DNA of 43,151 nt from Frankia sp. AiPa1 (GTDB lineage: Bacteria > Actinomycetota > Actinomycetes > Frankiales > Frankiaceae), in NCBI RefSeq assembly GCF_023243075.1, contig NZ_JALKFZ020000191.1, positions 1 to 43,151 of the forward strand, given 5' to 3'. Each line of letters opens with the position of its first letter. The first letter of the stretch is position 1. This document shows positions 33,582 through 42,500 of the stretch, in pieces. A program made the position numbers and the translations under genes. Under the pieces are notes generated by a model. The model worked only from the letters and a program-made list of their open reading frames with translations. It had not been told where the DNA came from and did no database searches.

Positions 33582-34193
33582 ATGGGGATCTATACGGAGC
33601 AGGTGGTACCGCGGATCATTGACGTCGCGCTCGGGCGAGTGGTGGAGCCGGCGCGGGCCCGGGTGACCGCCGGGCTGAGCGGGACCGTGCTGGAGATCGG
33701 TTTCGGCTCGGGTCGCAACCTGTCGCACCTGCCGGCGCAGGTCAGCCGGGTCCTGGTGGTCGAGCCCGCGGCGACCGGCCTACGGCTGGCGCGGCGGCGG
33801 ATCGCCGCTGCCACCGTGCCCGTCGACGTCGTCGGGCGGGACGGACAGCGGTTGGCGCTCGCCGACGCCTCGGTCGACCACGTGCTGGTGACCTGGACGT
33901 TGTGCACCATCCCCGACGTGGACCAGGCGCTGCGGGAGGCCCTTCGCGTCCTGCGCCCCGGTGGGACACTGCATTTCACCGAGCATGGTCGCTCCCCACG
34001 GGAGCGGGTCGCCCGCCGGCAGGACCAGCTCACCCCGGCCTGGGGCCGGCTGTTCGGCGGCTGCCACCTCAACCGGCCCATCGACGAGCTGGTCACGAAG
34101 GCCGGCCTGGCGCTGCGAAGCCTCGACCACTACCGGGTGGGCCCCGAGTTCATCGGCTACGGCTACGAGGGAGTCGCGGCAAAACCCGAATGA
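33582..34193 (+). CDS. Class I SAM-dependent methyltransferase
   Basis: A 203-residue methyltransferase of the UbiE/Methyltransf_11 type. SAM motif I VLEIGFGSGRNL lies near residues 36-47, the acidic motif II VVEPAA near 60, DVDHVL-type motif in ASVDHVLVTWTLCTI near 95, and LRPGGTLHFTEH as motif III. The last part (DQLTPAWGRLFGGCHLNRPI) matches small thiol/lipid methyltransferases in actinobacteria. Substrate unknown. ATG 33582 is preceded by GGAGG. It is divergent from the toxin-antitoxin operon and convergent with the aldehyde dehydrogenase. Confidence 0.85.
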   Translation: MGIYTEQVVPRIIDVALGRVVEPARARVTAGLSGTVLEIGFGSGRNLSHLPAQVSRVLVVEPAATGLRLARRRIAAATVPVDVVGRDGQRLALADASVDHVLVTWTLCTIPDVDQALREALRVLRPGGTLHFTEHGRSPRERVARRQDQLTPAWGRLFGGCHLNRPIDELVTKAGLALRSLDHYRVGPEFIGYGYEGVAAKPE

Positions 34194-34258
34194 CCCGACC
34201 GCGAGGGCCGCGCCGTCGCCTCGGCGCATGAGCCGTTCCCGCGAGCGGCCGGGCGCCG

Positions 34259-35605
34259 TCAGCCCGCGGTGCGGATGAGCTTCCGGTTGACGAACTCATC
34301 GATGCCGAACCGGCCCAGCTCACGGCCGAAACCGGAGCGTTTCACCCCGCCGAACGGCAGCTCGGCTCCTTCCAGCCCGACGCCGTTGACGAACACCATC
34401 CCGGCGTCGAGCCGGTCGGCGACGCGGGCGGCCTGGTCAGGGTCGGTGGTGAAGACGTAGGAGCCGAGGCCGAATGGGGTGTCGTTGGCCAACCGCACCG
34501 CCTCGTCCTCGGAGCTCGCCGCGAAGACGATGCCGACGGGGCCGAACAGTTCCTGGCCGTAGGCATCGTCGCCGGGCCTGACCCCGGTCAGTACGCCGGG
34601 CGGGAAGAACGCCCCGCGGCGTTCGCCGGCGCCGGCGTACCGGGCGCCCTGCGCGACCGCCCGTGCGACCTGGCTCTCCAGGTTCCGCGCCGCGGCGGCC
34701 GACGACAGCGGAGCGATGCCGTCGGCCGCGGCGATGATCCGCGCGGTGAACCTCGTGACGAAGTCGTCGTAGAGGCCGTCCGCGACGATGAACCGCTTGG
34801 CGGCGTTGCAGGCCTGCCCGGTGTTCTCCAGGCGGGCCTCGACCGCCGCCGCGACGGTGACGTCGAGGTCGTCGGTGCTCAGCACGAGGAACGGATCCGA
34901 GCCGCCCAGCTCCAGGACGACCTTCTTCAGGTGCCGCCCGGCGATCTCGGCCACCGCGGTGCCAGCCCGCTCCGAGCCCGTCAGCGAGACGCCCCGCACC
35001 CGCGGGTCGGCGATCACCTCGGCGATCTGGTCGTTGGTCGCGTAGAGGTTGACGTAGGCACCCTCGGGCAGGCCGGAGTCGAGGAAGATCTGCTGTAGGG
35101 CCTCGGCCGACTCCGGGCACTGCGGCGCGTGTTTGAGCACAATGGTGTTGCCGAGCACCAGGTTCGGCCCGGCGAACCGTGCGACCTGGTAGTACGGGTA
35201 GTTCCACGGCATGATCCCGAGCAGCACCCCGACCGGGCCGCGGCGGACGACGGCGTTGCCGTCCCCGGCCAGCAGCGGCACCGGCTCGTCGGCGAGCAGC
35301 GCCTGCGCGTTGTCGGCGTAGTAGCCGTAGATGTCGACGCAGAAGTCGACCTCGGCCACCGCCTGGTCGTAGGGCTTGCCCATCTCGCGCTGGATGATCC
35401 GGGCCAGCTCCGCACGGCGCTCGCCGTGCCGCTCGGCGACGCGACGCACCAACGCGGCGCGGTCGGCGACGGTCCGCGTGCGAGACCAGTCGGGGTAGGC
35501 CCCCGCCGCGGCGGCGACCGCCGCCGCGGCCTGCTCGTCGCTGGCGGTCGGGTACTCCCGGACCACCTCCCCCGTGGCCGGGTCGATAACGGCGTACTCA
35601 CTCAC
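34259..35605 (-). CDS. NAD(P)-dependent aldehyde dehydrogenase (succinate-semialdehyde type)
   Basis: A 448-residue aldehyde dehydrogenase, length and sequence like GabD1-type succinate-semialdehyde dehydrogenases. The cofactor-site PWNYPYYQ, VSLTGSERAG, the catalytic Glu in VLELGGSDPF and the nucleophile Cys in NTGQACNAAKRF are present. ELPFGGVKRSGFGREL closes the family signature. The true aldehyde is inferred only by similarity. GTG 35605 is preceded by GGAAGGA; the longer reading adds an Arg-rich segment without homology. Following the catabolic genes, it could handle an aldehyde from that pathway. Confidence 0.9.
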   Translation of the reverse strand: MSEYAVIDPATGEVVREYPTASDEQAAAAVAAAAGAYPDWSRTRTVADRAALVRRVAERHGERRAELARIIQREMGKPYDQAVAEVDFCVDIYGYYADNAQALLADEPVPLLAGDGNAVVRRGPVGVLLGIMPWNYPYYQVARFAGPNLVLGNTIVLKHAPQCPESAEALQQIFLDSGLPEGAYVNLYATNDQIAEVIADPRVRGVSLTGSERAGTAVAEIAGRHLKKVVLELGGSDPFLVLSTDDLDVTVAAAVEARLENTGQACNAAKRFIVADGLYDDFVTRFTARIIAAADGIAPLSSAAAARNLESQVARAVAQGARYAGAGERRGAFFPPGVLTGVRPGDDAYGQELFGPVGIVFAASSEDEAVRLANDTPFGLGSYVFTTDPDQAARVADRLDAGMVFVNGVGLEGAELPFGGVKRSGFGRELGRFGIDEFVNRKLIRTAG

Positions 35606-35984
35606 CAGTACGGTCCTTCCATTCCAGCTGGTAGCCGACACGCGCTGGGCCGCCGACGCGTACCGGTCGCGCGGGACGAATCCCGCGGCGCCCCGCACCC
35701 GGCGGCTCCCGTCAGGCCCGCCCCTGCCGGGCCGGCCGCTCCCGGACCGATGGTGGTACGAGCGGGCGCCCACCGCGAGTCCAGATCCCCGTCCCCGTCA
35801 CCGTCACCGGTCCACGTCCACACCCTCGCCCTCGTTTGCCTGTTTGTCGTTCCCCGGCGGGTGTACCGGCGGGGGCTGCGGGGTGTCAGGTCTGTGGCAG
35901 ACCGTCGATCAGCCGGCACGATGACGCTGGCTATGATTGCATCGTCATCGGACATTCCCGGTCTTTTCCGGTTCGGAGGATTGC
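35606..35984. other. Divergent intergenic region before the STAND-kinase gene
   Basis: 379 bases between the aldehyde dehydrogenase and the large STAND gene. It should carry both divergent promoters. The only clear elements are at the right end: a TATGAT box (35932-35937) inside an 8-bp inverted repeat. The 35640-35880 part is very GC-rich with Pro/Arg-rich chance frames and no supported gene. Confidence 0.6.
35919..35950 (+). promoter_or_regulatory. TATGAT promoter box flanked by an inverted repeat
   Basis: CGATGACG (35919-35926) and CGTCATCG (35943-35950) are perfect inverted copies with the -10-like TATGAT (35932-35937) centred between them. No good -35 hexamer is found 16-18 bases upstream, which is common for promoters that need an activator. 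The gene starts 47 bases downstream after GGAGGA. A dimeric repressor or activator binding here is an inference. Confidence 0.55.
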
Positions 35985-38900
35985 ATGGCGCCGACGTCAC
36001 GTTTTCAGCGAGTAGCGGCCCTGCAGCGCCGTTTCGTGGATCGTGAACCGGTGCTCGCGGCATTCAACGCCGAACTCGCGAGAGCCGGCCGGGAGCCGCG
36101 GATTTTCAACGTGACCGGTGTGGGTGGTATCGGAAAATCGAGGCTGCTCCACGAACTGAGGAGCCGCGCTGCCGTTGACCACCGGACCGCGTCGCTTGAC
36201 CTTCAGGTGCAGGCAATGCGCCAGCAGGAAGACGCCCTCGCGGTTCTGCGTACCGCACTCGGCGCGCAGGGGGTTCATTTCGACCGGTTCGACATCGCCT
36301 ACGCCGTCCTTTGGCAGCGGCTCCATCCGCACCTGCGGCTCAACCGGTCGGAGCTGGCCTTCGTCGAGGACAGTTCGATCCTCACCGATATCGCGGACAC
36401 AGTGGCCGGGCTGCCGATGTTCGGTACCGCACGCGGGCTGATCAAACTGTTGGAGCGGGGCACCTCGGACGTGCGCCGCCGGATGAGGGTTCGGCGCGAC
36501 CCCACCCTGGCCGCTCTTGACGATCTCCCGAACAGTGAACTCACCGATGCCGTGACGTTCCTGTTCGCCGAGGATCTGCGGGCCGCGAGCCAGGACAGAC
36601 CCTACGTGATCATCGTGGACAGCCATGAGGCGCTCGTGCCGAGCCCGGTGCGGACCGGGCGCACGCAGCTCGCGGACGTCTGGCTGCGTGACCTCGTGGC
36701 GCAGCTTGACCGTGGCCTGGTGGTCATCGCGAGCCGGGAGCCACTGCGCTGGGAACTGACCGATCCCGAATGGAACGGCCTGATCCAGGTCAGCGACATC
36801 GGTGGGCTGCCGATGGAGGCCAGACTTGAACTGCTCGATATCGGGGGCATCAGCGACCCGATCCAGAGCAGGACCATCGCGGACGCCAGCGCCGGACTTC
36901 CCTTCTACCTGAACCTCGCTGTCGACACCCATCAGCAGACCGGTGGCCGGGTCAGCGGAGCTCTCGTCTCCCAACAGGAGATCCTCGCCCGGTTCCTGCA
37001 GAACGTGGCATCGGAGGAAATCCGATCCATGGAGGTCCTGAGCCCGGCCCGGATCTTCGACTACGACACCTTTCGGCTGCTCACCACCGCCTACCATCTA
37101 CCTGACCACCGGATCGCCTGGGAGTCCCTGACCGCCTACTCCTTCGTCTACCCGGCAGGCCCCGCGCTCCGGTTCCATCAACTGATGGCATCCGCGCTGC
37201 GGGAACGTCTGTCCGCGGCGGCCACCGCGGACATTCACGGACTGCTGCGCGGCCTGTGGGAGAACCGGGCCGATCAGGCATCCGGGCGGGACAGCGGCGC
37301 GCATGCCGCCCGCGCGTTGCGTGAGGCGGCCTATCACGCGCTGCGCAGTGCCGCGGTCGATGGCGCTGGCCTGCTCGACTACACCGACCGGGCGGTCCGC
37401 CGCGGCGGTCACGGGGCCGCCCGCGGTATCACCGAGGATCTACGCGTCCGGCTCCGTGACGATCCGGGTGGAGACGATCTGCCCGACGCGCTGCTGTGCC
37501 TGGAAGCCGAGGCCGCGGTGCGTCTCGGCGATGCGGCCGCCGCCACGGCTCTGATCCCCGATCCGCTGTCCGCCCGGCCGATCCGCACCATGGTCGGCGC
37601 GCGGATCGCCGTGGCCGCGGGGCACGGTCAGCGGATCGCGGGCGCCACCGGCACCGCGCTCGACATCTACACCCGCGTCTGGGAGCAGGGTCCCGGTGCC
37701 TGCCGGCGGACCGCCGGCCTGTGGGCGGCGGACCTTCACATGGCCCAGGGCCGGTTCCGTTCCGCCGAGTCCCTGGCCGCCGAACTCGATCACGAGGTGC
37801 CGTCGCATGAGACGGAGATGCGGGGCGACGTCGCACGCCTGCGGCACCTCGCCCACCGGTTCGCGTTCGATTTCGAGGCCGCCGCCCGTTACCTCGACGA
37901 AGCCGCCGCCCACTACACCGCGGCGGACAGCGTTCTCGGTCTGGCCAACATCCAGACCAACCGCGCCGAACTCCTCGCGCACACCCACCCCGCCGAAGCC
38001 GTGATCGAGGCGGGGCAGGCCATCGAGATCCAGCGGGAGATCGGCGCCCGTCACGAACTCGGCAAGGCCTACACCGCGCTCGCCATCGGACAGCTACGCT
38101 GCGGCCAGCTCGACGAAGCCGAAACCTCTCTGCGCTCGGCCTGCGACACGCTCGACGCGGTCGGCTACCGCTCCGGCCGGGCCCGCGCCGAGTTCTACCG
38201 GGCGGTCCTGCATGCGCGGCGCGGCAGAATCGAAGAAACCCTGATCTCGCTGCGGTGGTCCGTCCGTGAGCTGGAAGCCGCCGAGGTCTACCCGACAATG
38301 ATCCTGTGCGCCGACCACACGCTCGCGGTCCTCGGCGTCACCGATGACGAGATAGCCGGCTCGGCCACGCGAGCGCGCGCGACACTCCAGCCCTTCGGCA
38401 CTCTGGCCGATCTCGATGCCCGCGTCGCGCGGTTCATCGGCGATCTCCTCGACGGGCACACCTGGCGCCACGAGGACCTGTACCGGCAGGCGGTAGAACA
38501 CCCGGAATCCGCGTCAGGCTTCTACAACCACAACATCCGCCTCAGCACACCCACCGGCAATGTGATCGTCCGCATTCCCATTCCGGACGCCGACACCATG
38601 GACCTGAAGATCTGGCCGGAGAACGGCATCCTCCGCGCCCTGCGCGGCAGCGTCGCCCGCGCGCCGCGCCTTCTCTACGCACACCCGCTGCCCGGGTACC
38701 AGGTCGTGGAGTTCTTCCCCGGTCAGCTCCTCGACACCGTCGCCCCCCGCGGGGTCCGCGTCTCCACCCACATCATCGACGATGTCGTCGAACTGTTCGG
38801 CCAGCTTGGTCTCATCCCCCTCGAACACCTGCCGCAACTACCCGCTGGCTGGCCCGACGACCAGGACACCGCCGTTTTCGCACGACACCTGTCCGCCGTC

Positions 38901-39467
38901 ACGGCTGGCGTGTATGCGCGTTTCTCGCCCGACTACGGCGACCTGTACGCACAGTTCGGCATACCCCACAACCCCCTCGCCGCGGTTGAGGACCGATGGT
39001 CCACCCTCCACCGCAGACCTTTTCGGCTCCTCCACACCGACATCCACCGAAAAAACATGATCACGTTCGAGGGGCGCACCTATTTTCTGGACTGGGAGCT
39101 CGCTCTCTGGGGTGACCCCGTCTACGATCTCGCAGTCCATCTTCACAAGATGAGCTACCAACCCGACGAACATGCCACCCTCATCACGGGATGGAGCACC
39201 ACCCTGCGCGGCCCCGCCATCGAGGGATGGCAACCCGATCTCGAGACCTACCTCGCCCACGAACGCATCAAATCGGCCATCGTCGACACCGTCCGCTACA
39301 CAAAGCTCATCACCCGGGGAAACCTCACCGCCGAAGAACGCGAAGCGCTGATCGGCAAGCTCCTCGGCAAGCTCGCCGCCGCGCACACCGCGTTCGGCAG
39401 CCGTCTCACCGTCGACCACCCCACCACCGCGAACCTCATACAACAGTGGGCACGAAGGCGAGCGTAG
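35985..39467 (+). CDS. STAND-type NTPase/TPR/APH-like phosphotransferase fusion
   Basis: A 1160-residue protein with three parts. Residues of about 15-350 are a P-loop NTPase of the STAND/AAA kind: RRFVDREPVL entry, Walker A GVGGIGKS (45-52), Walker B YVIIVDSHEAL (Asp212, Glu215) and sensor-like VIASREPLRW. Residues of about 400-850 are helical, with TPR-like pairs such as ELGKAYTALAIGQLRCGQLDEAE. Residues of about 870-1140 are an APH/choline-kinase-like phosphotransferase: NVIVRIPIP, VVEFFPGQLLD, catalytic loop HTDIHRKN (His1017, Asp1019, Asn1024) and metal-binding DWE (Asp1036). Both nucleotide sites look intact. I know of no described protein with this order. ATG 35985 follows GGAGGA. It stands alone with its own promoter; its role (sensor-regulated kinase, defence or resistance) is unknown. 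Confidence 0.8.
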   Translation: MAPTSRFQRVAALQRRFVDREPVLAAFNAELARAGREPRIFNVTGVGGIGKSRLLHELRSRAAVDHRTASLDLQVQAMRQQEDALAVLRTALGAQGVHFDRFDIAYAVLWQRLHPHLRLNRSELAFVEDSSILTDIADTVAGLPMFGTARGLIKLLERGTSDVRRRMRVRRDPTLAALDDLPNSELTDAVTFLFAEDLRAASQDRPYVIIVDSHEALVPSPVRTGRTQLADVWLRDLVAQLDRGLVVIASREPLRWELTDPEWNGLIQVSDIGGLPMEARLELLDIGGISDPIQSRTIADASAGLPFYLNLAVDTHQQTGGRVSGALVSQQEILARFLQNVASEEIRSMEVLSPARIFDYDTFRLLTTAYHLPDHRIAWESLTAYSFVYPAGPALRFHQLMASALRERLSAAATADIHGLLRGLWENRADQASGRDSGAHAARALREAAYHALRSAAVDGAGLLDYTDRAVRRGGHGAARGITEDLRVRLRDDPGGDDLPDALLCLEAEAAVRLGDAAAATALIPDPLSARPIRTMVGARIAVAAGHGQRIAGATGTALDIYTRVWEQGPGACRRTAGLWAADLHMAQGRFRSAESLAAELDHEVPSHETEMRGDVARLRHLAHRFAFDFEAAARYLDEAAAHYTAADSVLGLANIQTNRAELLAHTHPAEAVIEAGQAIEIQREIGARHELGKAYTALAIGQLRCGQLDEAETSLRSACDTLDAVGYRSGRARAEFYRAVLHARRGRIEETLISLRWSVRELEAAEVYPTMILCADHTLAVLGVTDDEIAGSATRARATLQPFGTLADLDARVARFIGDLLDGHTWRHEDLYRQAVEHPESASGFYNHNIRLSTPTGNVIVRIPIPDADTMDLKIWPENGILRALRGSVARAPRLLYAHPLPGYQVVEFFPGQLLDTVAPRGVRVSTHIIDDVVELFGQLGLIPLEHLPQLPAGWPDDQDTAVFARHLSAVTAGVYARFSPDYGDLYAQFGIPHNPLAAVEDRWSTLHRRPFRLLHTDIHRKNMITFEGRTYFLDWELALWGDPVYDLAVHLHKMSYQPDEHATLITGWSTTLRGPAIEGWQPDLETYLAHERIKSAIVDTVRYTKLITRGNLTAEEREALIGKLLGKLAAAHTAFGSRLTVDHPTTANLIQQWARRRA

Positions 39468-39762
39468 AAACCCCACCGGCCCCCGCGGTCAGCCAGACCC
39501 CGACCCCTGGGGGAACCGCATCTCCACGGCGGCCGCTGAGTGGGCTGCTACCGGAACGGGTCCGACACCACACCAGGTAGCCGTCGGGCCACCCTCCGCG
39601 GCGGCGAGGGGCCCGCGTCAGCGAGAACAGGGTTCGCGACAGGGCGCGGGCCGGCCGTGACGTCGCGCTGACACTGCTGGATGACGTGCCCGGCGCCGCG
39701 GTTGACGGGAGCCGAAACGCGGGTGTTACCGCGCGGTGCTCCGGCGCGTCGACGGTGTGGGG
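39468..39762. other. Intergenic region before the double-GntR gene
   Basis: About 295 bases with no supported gene. TTGACG at 39702-39707 is a fair -35 element, but no convincing -10 follows at 16-18 bases (GTTACC is the nearest). GGTGTTACC near 39721 is a small palindrome that could be an operator of the regulator itself. Confidence 0.4.
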
Positions 39763-41559
39763 ATGCCGTCGACCCAGCCACCCCGACGCACAAGGGACCT
39801 CGTACGCCGGGTCCGGGACCTGCTGCGTGCGCAGATCATGGCCGGTGATGTCCCGCAGGGCGTCCTGCCAGCGGAGGACGCGCTGTGCGCGCAGTTCGCC
39901 GCGTCCAGGGCGAACCTGCGGGCAGCCCTGGACCAGCTGCGGGCCGAGGGGCTCGTCGAGCGGGTGCGGGGACGAGGGACGTTCGTCTCCGCCGCCCGGG
40001 GTTGGACGTCGCTGCGGGCGGCGCACGGCGTCGAGCCGTTGGCCGGGGAGCTGGGCATGACGGCCGAGGTACTCGACTGGACCTGTGTTCCGGCCGCACC
40101 ACCGGTCGCCCGGCGGCTGGCGATCGAGCCGGGGCGACCGGTGCTGCGCATCGACTACCTGGGGCGCCAGGACGCGCTGCCGGTGGCGCTCGTCACCAAC
40201 TACGTGCGTCAGCCCGACGCCTCGGCGCTGCGGCCCGAGGATCTGCGCCTCGACTTCTACCGGCTCCTGCGGGCCGGCGGCATCGAGCTCGGGCAGAGCA
40301 GCTTCCTGATCGAGGGCACGCTCGCCGACGAGCACGACGCGGTCACCCTGGCACTGCCGATCGCCGCCCCCCTCACTCTGCTCGTGCAGGTCATCCACCG
40401 CCCGGACGGCGAGCCGGTCGATGTGGCTTTCGCCCGGATCTGCGCGGACCGGCTCGCGCTGTTCTCCCGGGCCTACCAGCAGCCGAAGGCCGAGCCGGGG
40501 CCCGACGACGAGCAAGCACCCGCCCCCGACCAGTCGCACCAGTCGCACCAGTCGCACCAGTCGCACCAGTCGCACCAGTCGCACCAGTCGCACCAGCGTG
40601 GCACACGGCCCGGGGCCGACGGGCGGGCCGCGGGCCGGCAGAGCGCGGCGCTGACCGGGCCGGCGGCGGCGTTGCCGACGGAAAGTGCCGTGTTCCCAGG
40701 GCTGATCGACGGCCATTGCCGGCGCAACGGTGGCGTAACCGAGCGAACCGGCGGCCGTCATCGCGGTGCCGGCAGCATGCCGGCCATGACAACAGCCACC
40801 CCGGCGACGCGCCGGGACCGCCGCCACCAGCCCGCGCGCTGGCTGCGGGACATGCTCCGCGCGGAGGTGATCGACGGTGGCTTCCGGGGTGGCCATCTGC
40901 CCAGCGAGGCCGACCTGATGCGGACGTTCGCGTCCTCCCGGGCGACCGTGCGCGAGGCGCTGGACCTGCTGCGCCACGAGGGGCTCGTCGAACGCATCCA
41001 GGGCACCGGAACGCTGGCCGTCGCGCAGCGCTTCGCCGCCAGGCTCGTCGAGATCCACGGCACCGGGTTCCCCGACAACAACCAGCGCCCGGCCGTCGGG
41101 CTGTCCAACCGGATCCTCGCCCTCGCCGTGATCCCGATGCCGCCGGTGGTCGCCGGCCATCTTGGCCGGCCAGCCGGCGAGGACTGCCTGCTCTACGAGT
41201 ACATCGGCTACCTCTACGGCCAGTCGCTCGGCGTGTTCACCAACTACCTGCGGTTCCCGCAGGCGGCCGCCGTCGCGGACGCCCCGTTCGATCGTGACTG
41301 GTATGCCCTGCTCGACACCGCCGGGATCACGGTCGGGAGCTCGGACCTGCTGATCGAGACGCTGCGGGCGGACGCCGACATCGCCGAGCTGCTCGAGATG
41401 GCGGTGGGCGGCCCGTTGCTCGGCATGCAGCAGGTGATCCGGGACGAGCACGGTGCGCCGTTCGACTTCGCCATCCTGCGCGCCCGAGGCGACCAGATGT
41501 CGCTGCGGTCGCGGGAGGTCCACCCCCGGTTCACCGCCTGCCCGGGGGAGGACCATTGA
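39763..41559 (+). CDS. Tandem double GntR-UTRA (HutC-type) regulator in one reading frame
   Basis: About 598 residues containing two complete HutC-type regulators. Unit 1 (1-245): winged helix LPAEDALCAQFAASRANLRA ... LVERVRGRGTFV, then a UTRA ligand domain (YLGRQDALPVALVTNYV, SFLIEGTLA). Unit 2 (about 345-598): LPSEADLMRTFASSRATVRE ... LVERIQGTGTLAV, then UTRA (YIGYLYGQSLGVFTNYL, LLIETLRADA). Both are usually single-unit proteins. They are joined by 95 residues with (Ser-His-Gln)7 at 257-277, then a Gly/Arg-rich stretch that reads like former intergenic DNA. A second gene could start at ATG 40786 in frame. ATG 39763 is preferred over GTG 39736; neither has a strong ribosome site. The end overlaps dppB (TTGA), so it likely regulates this transporter. 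Confidence 0.8.
   Translation: MPSTQPPRRTRDLVRRVRDLLRAQIMAGDVPQGVLPAEDALCAQFAASRANLRAALDQLRAEGLVERVRGRGTFVSAARGWTSLRAAHGVEPLAGELGMTAEVLDWTCVPAAPPVARRLAIEPGRPVLRIDYLGRQDALPVALVTNYVRQPDASALRPEDLRLDFYRLLRAGGIELGQSSFLIEGTLADEHDAVTLALPIAAPLTLLVQVIHRPDGEPVDVAFARICADRLALFSRAYQQPKAEPGPDDEQAPAPDQSHQSHQSHQSHQSHQSHQSHQRGTRPGADGRAAGRQSAALTGPAAALPTESAVFPGLIDGHCRRNGGVTERTGGRHRGAGSMPAMTTATPATRRDRRHQPARWLRDMLRAEVIDGGFRGGHLPSEADLMRTFASSRATVREALDLLRHEGLVERIQGTGTLAVAQRFAARLVEIHGTGFPDNNQRPAVGLSNRILALAVIPMPPVVAGHLGRPAGEDCLLYEYIGYLYGQSLGVFTNYLRFPQAAAVADAPFDRDWYALLDTAGITVGSSDLLIETLRADADIAELLEMAVGGPLLGMQQVIRDEHGAPFDFAILRARGDQMSLRSREVHPRFTACPGEDH
40531..40593 (+). repeat. Seven exact 9-base repeats (Gln-Ser-His codons)
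   Basis: CAGTCGCAC is repeated seven times without change, then CAG. The exact identity points to recent expansion by slippage. Because the unit is nine bases, changes in copy number keep the frame and only alter the linker length between the two GntR units. Confidence 0.95.
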
Positions 41560-42500
41560 TCCGCTTTCTGGCCAGACGACTTGGCTATGGCGTCCCGGTG
41601 CTGCTCGGCGTCGCCGTCGTCGTCTTCGCCACCGTGAAGCTCATCCCCGGCGATCCGGTGGCCCTGCTCGCCGGGGTGAACGCCACCGAGCAGCAGAAGG
41701 ACGCGGTCCGCGCGAGCCTCGGCCTCGACCGCGGGGTCGCCGTCCAGTTCTGGAGCTGGCTGACCCACGCGCTGCGCGGCGACCTCGGGGACAGCATCGC
41801 CCAGCACCGGCCGGTCGCCGGCCTGGTGATCGACGCGTTCGGCAACTCGCTGATCCTCGCGGGCTACGCGCTGGTGCTCGCCCTCGTCCTCGGGACGGTG
41901 CTCGGGGGCGCGGCGGCGCTGTGGCCGCGTCGCCTCGCCGGGCGGGTGTGCTCGGCGATCAGCTCGATCTCGGTCTCGGCGCCGCAGTACTCGGTCGCCC
42001 TGCTCCTGATCATCTACGTCTCCCTGGACACCGGCTGGTTCCCGGTGTCCGGGATGCACGCCACCACCGGCGGCGGGCTCGGCGACCTGCTCTGGCACGG
42101 CTTCCTGCCGGCGCTGACGTCGGCCCTCGTGCCCGCCGGCATGATCGGCCGGGTGCTGCGGGCCTCGCTCCAGGACACGTTGCGGGCCGACTTCGTCGAG
42201 GCGCTGCGCGCCCGCGGTCTGCCCGAACGGCGCGTACTGCGGCACGCCGCGCACAACACCCTGCCGTCGCTGCTCACGGTCGCCGGGCTGCAGGTGGGCT
42301 ACCTGCTCGGCGGGGTCGTCTTCGTCGAGACGATCTTCAGTTGGCCGGGCCTCGGCTCGCTGCTGTTCTCCTCGATCAGCAGCCGGGACCTGCCGGTGAC
42401 CCAGGCCGGCGTGCTCATCAGCGCGGCGACGTTCGTCCTCGTGAACATCGCTGTCGACACCGCGCACGCCCTCATCGACTCCCGGGTGCGGACCTCATGA
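41556..42500 (+). CDS. DppB-type peptide/nickel ABC transporter permease
   Basis: A 314-residue inner-membrane permease of the dipeptide/oligopeptide/nickel importer family, with about six membrane spans. The N-terminal MIRFLARRLGYGVPVLLGVAVVVF and PGDPVALLAG motif are typical of DppB. The cytoplasmic EAA-like loop that docks the ATPase is RADFVEALRARGLPERRVLRHAAHNTL, near residues 208-234. The start is TTG 41556, overlapping the regulator stop (TTGA) and served by GGGGGAGG. The end overlaps the next permease by ATGA, so the genes form one operon. The substrate-binding protein and ATPases are presumably to the right of the window. Confidence 0.92.
   Translation: MIRFLARRLGYGVPVLLGVAVVVFATVKLIPGDPVALLAGVNATEQQKDAVRASLGLDRGVAVQFWSWLTHALRGDLGDSIAQHRPVAGLVIDAFGNSLILAGYALVLALVLGTVLGGAAALWPRRLAGRVCSAISSISVSAPQYSVALLLIIYVSLDTGWFPVSGMHATTGGGLGDLLWHGFLPALTSALVPAGMIGRVLRASLQDTLRADFVEALRARGLPERRVLRHAAHNTLPSLLTVAGLQVGYLLGGVVFVETIFSWPGLGSLLFSSISSRDLPVTQAGVLISAATFVLVNIAVDTAHALIDSRVRTS

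Noticed and set aside
40531..40593. Seven 9-base repeats as a CRISPR or origin iteron array
   Set aside because: The units are contiguous, in frame inside a coding region and encode a linker. This is not a spacer array, and no replication gene is nearby.
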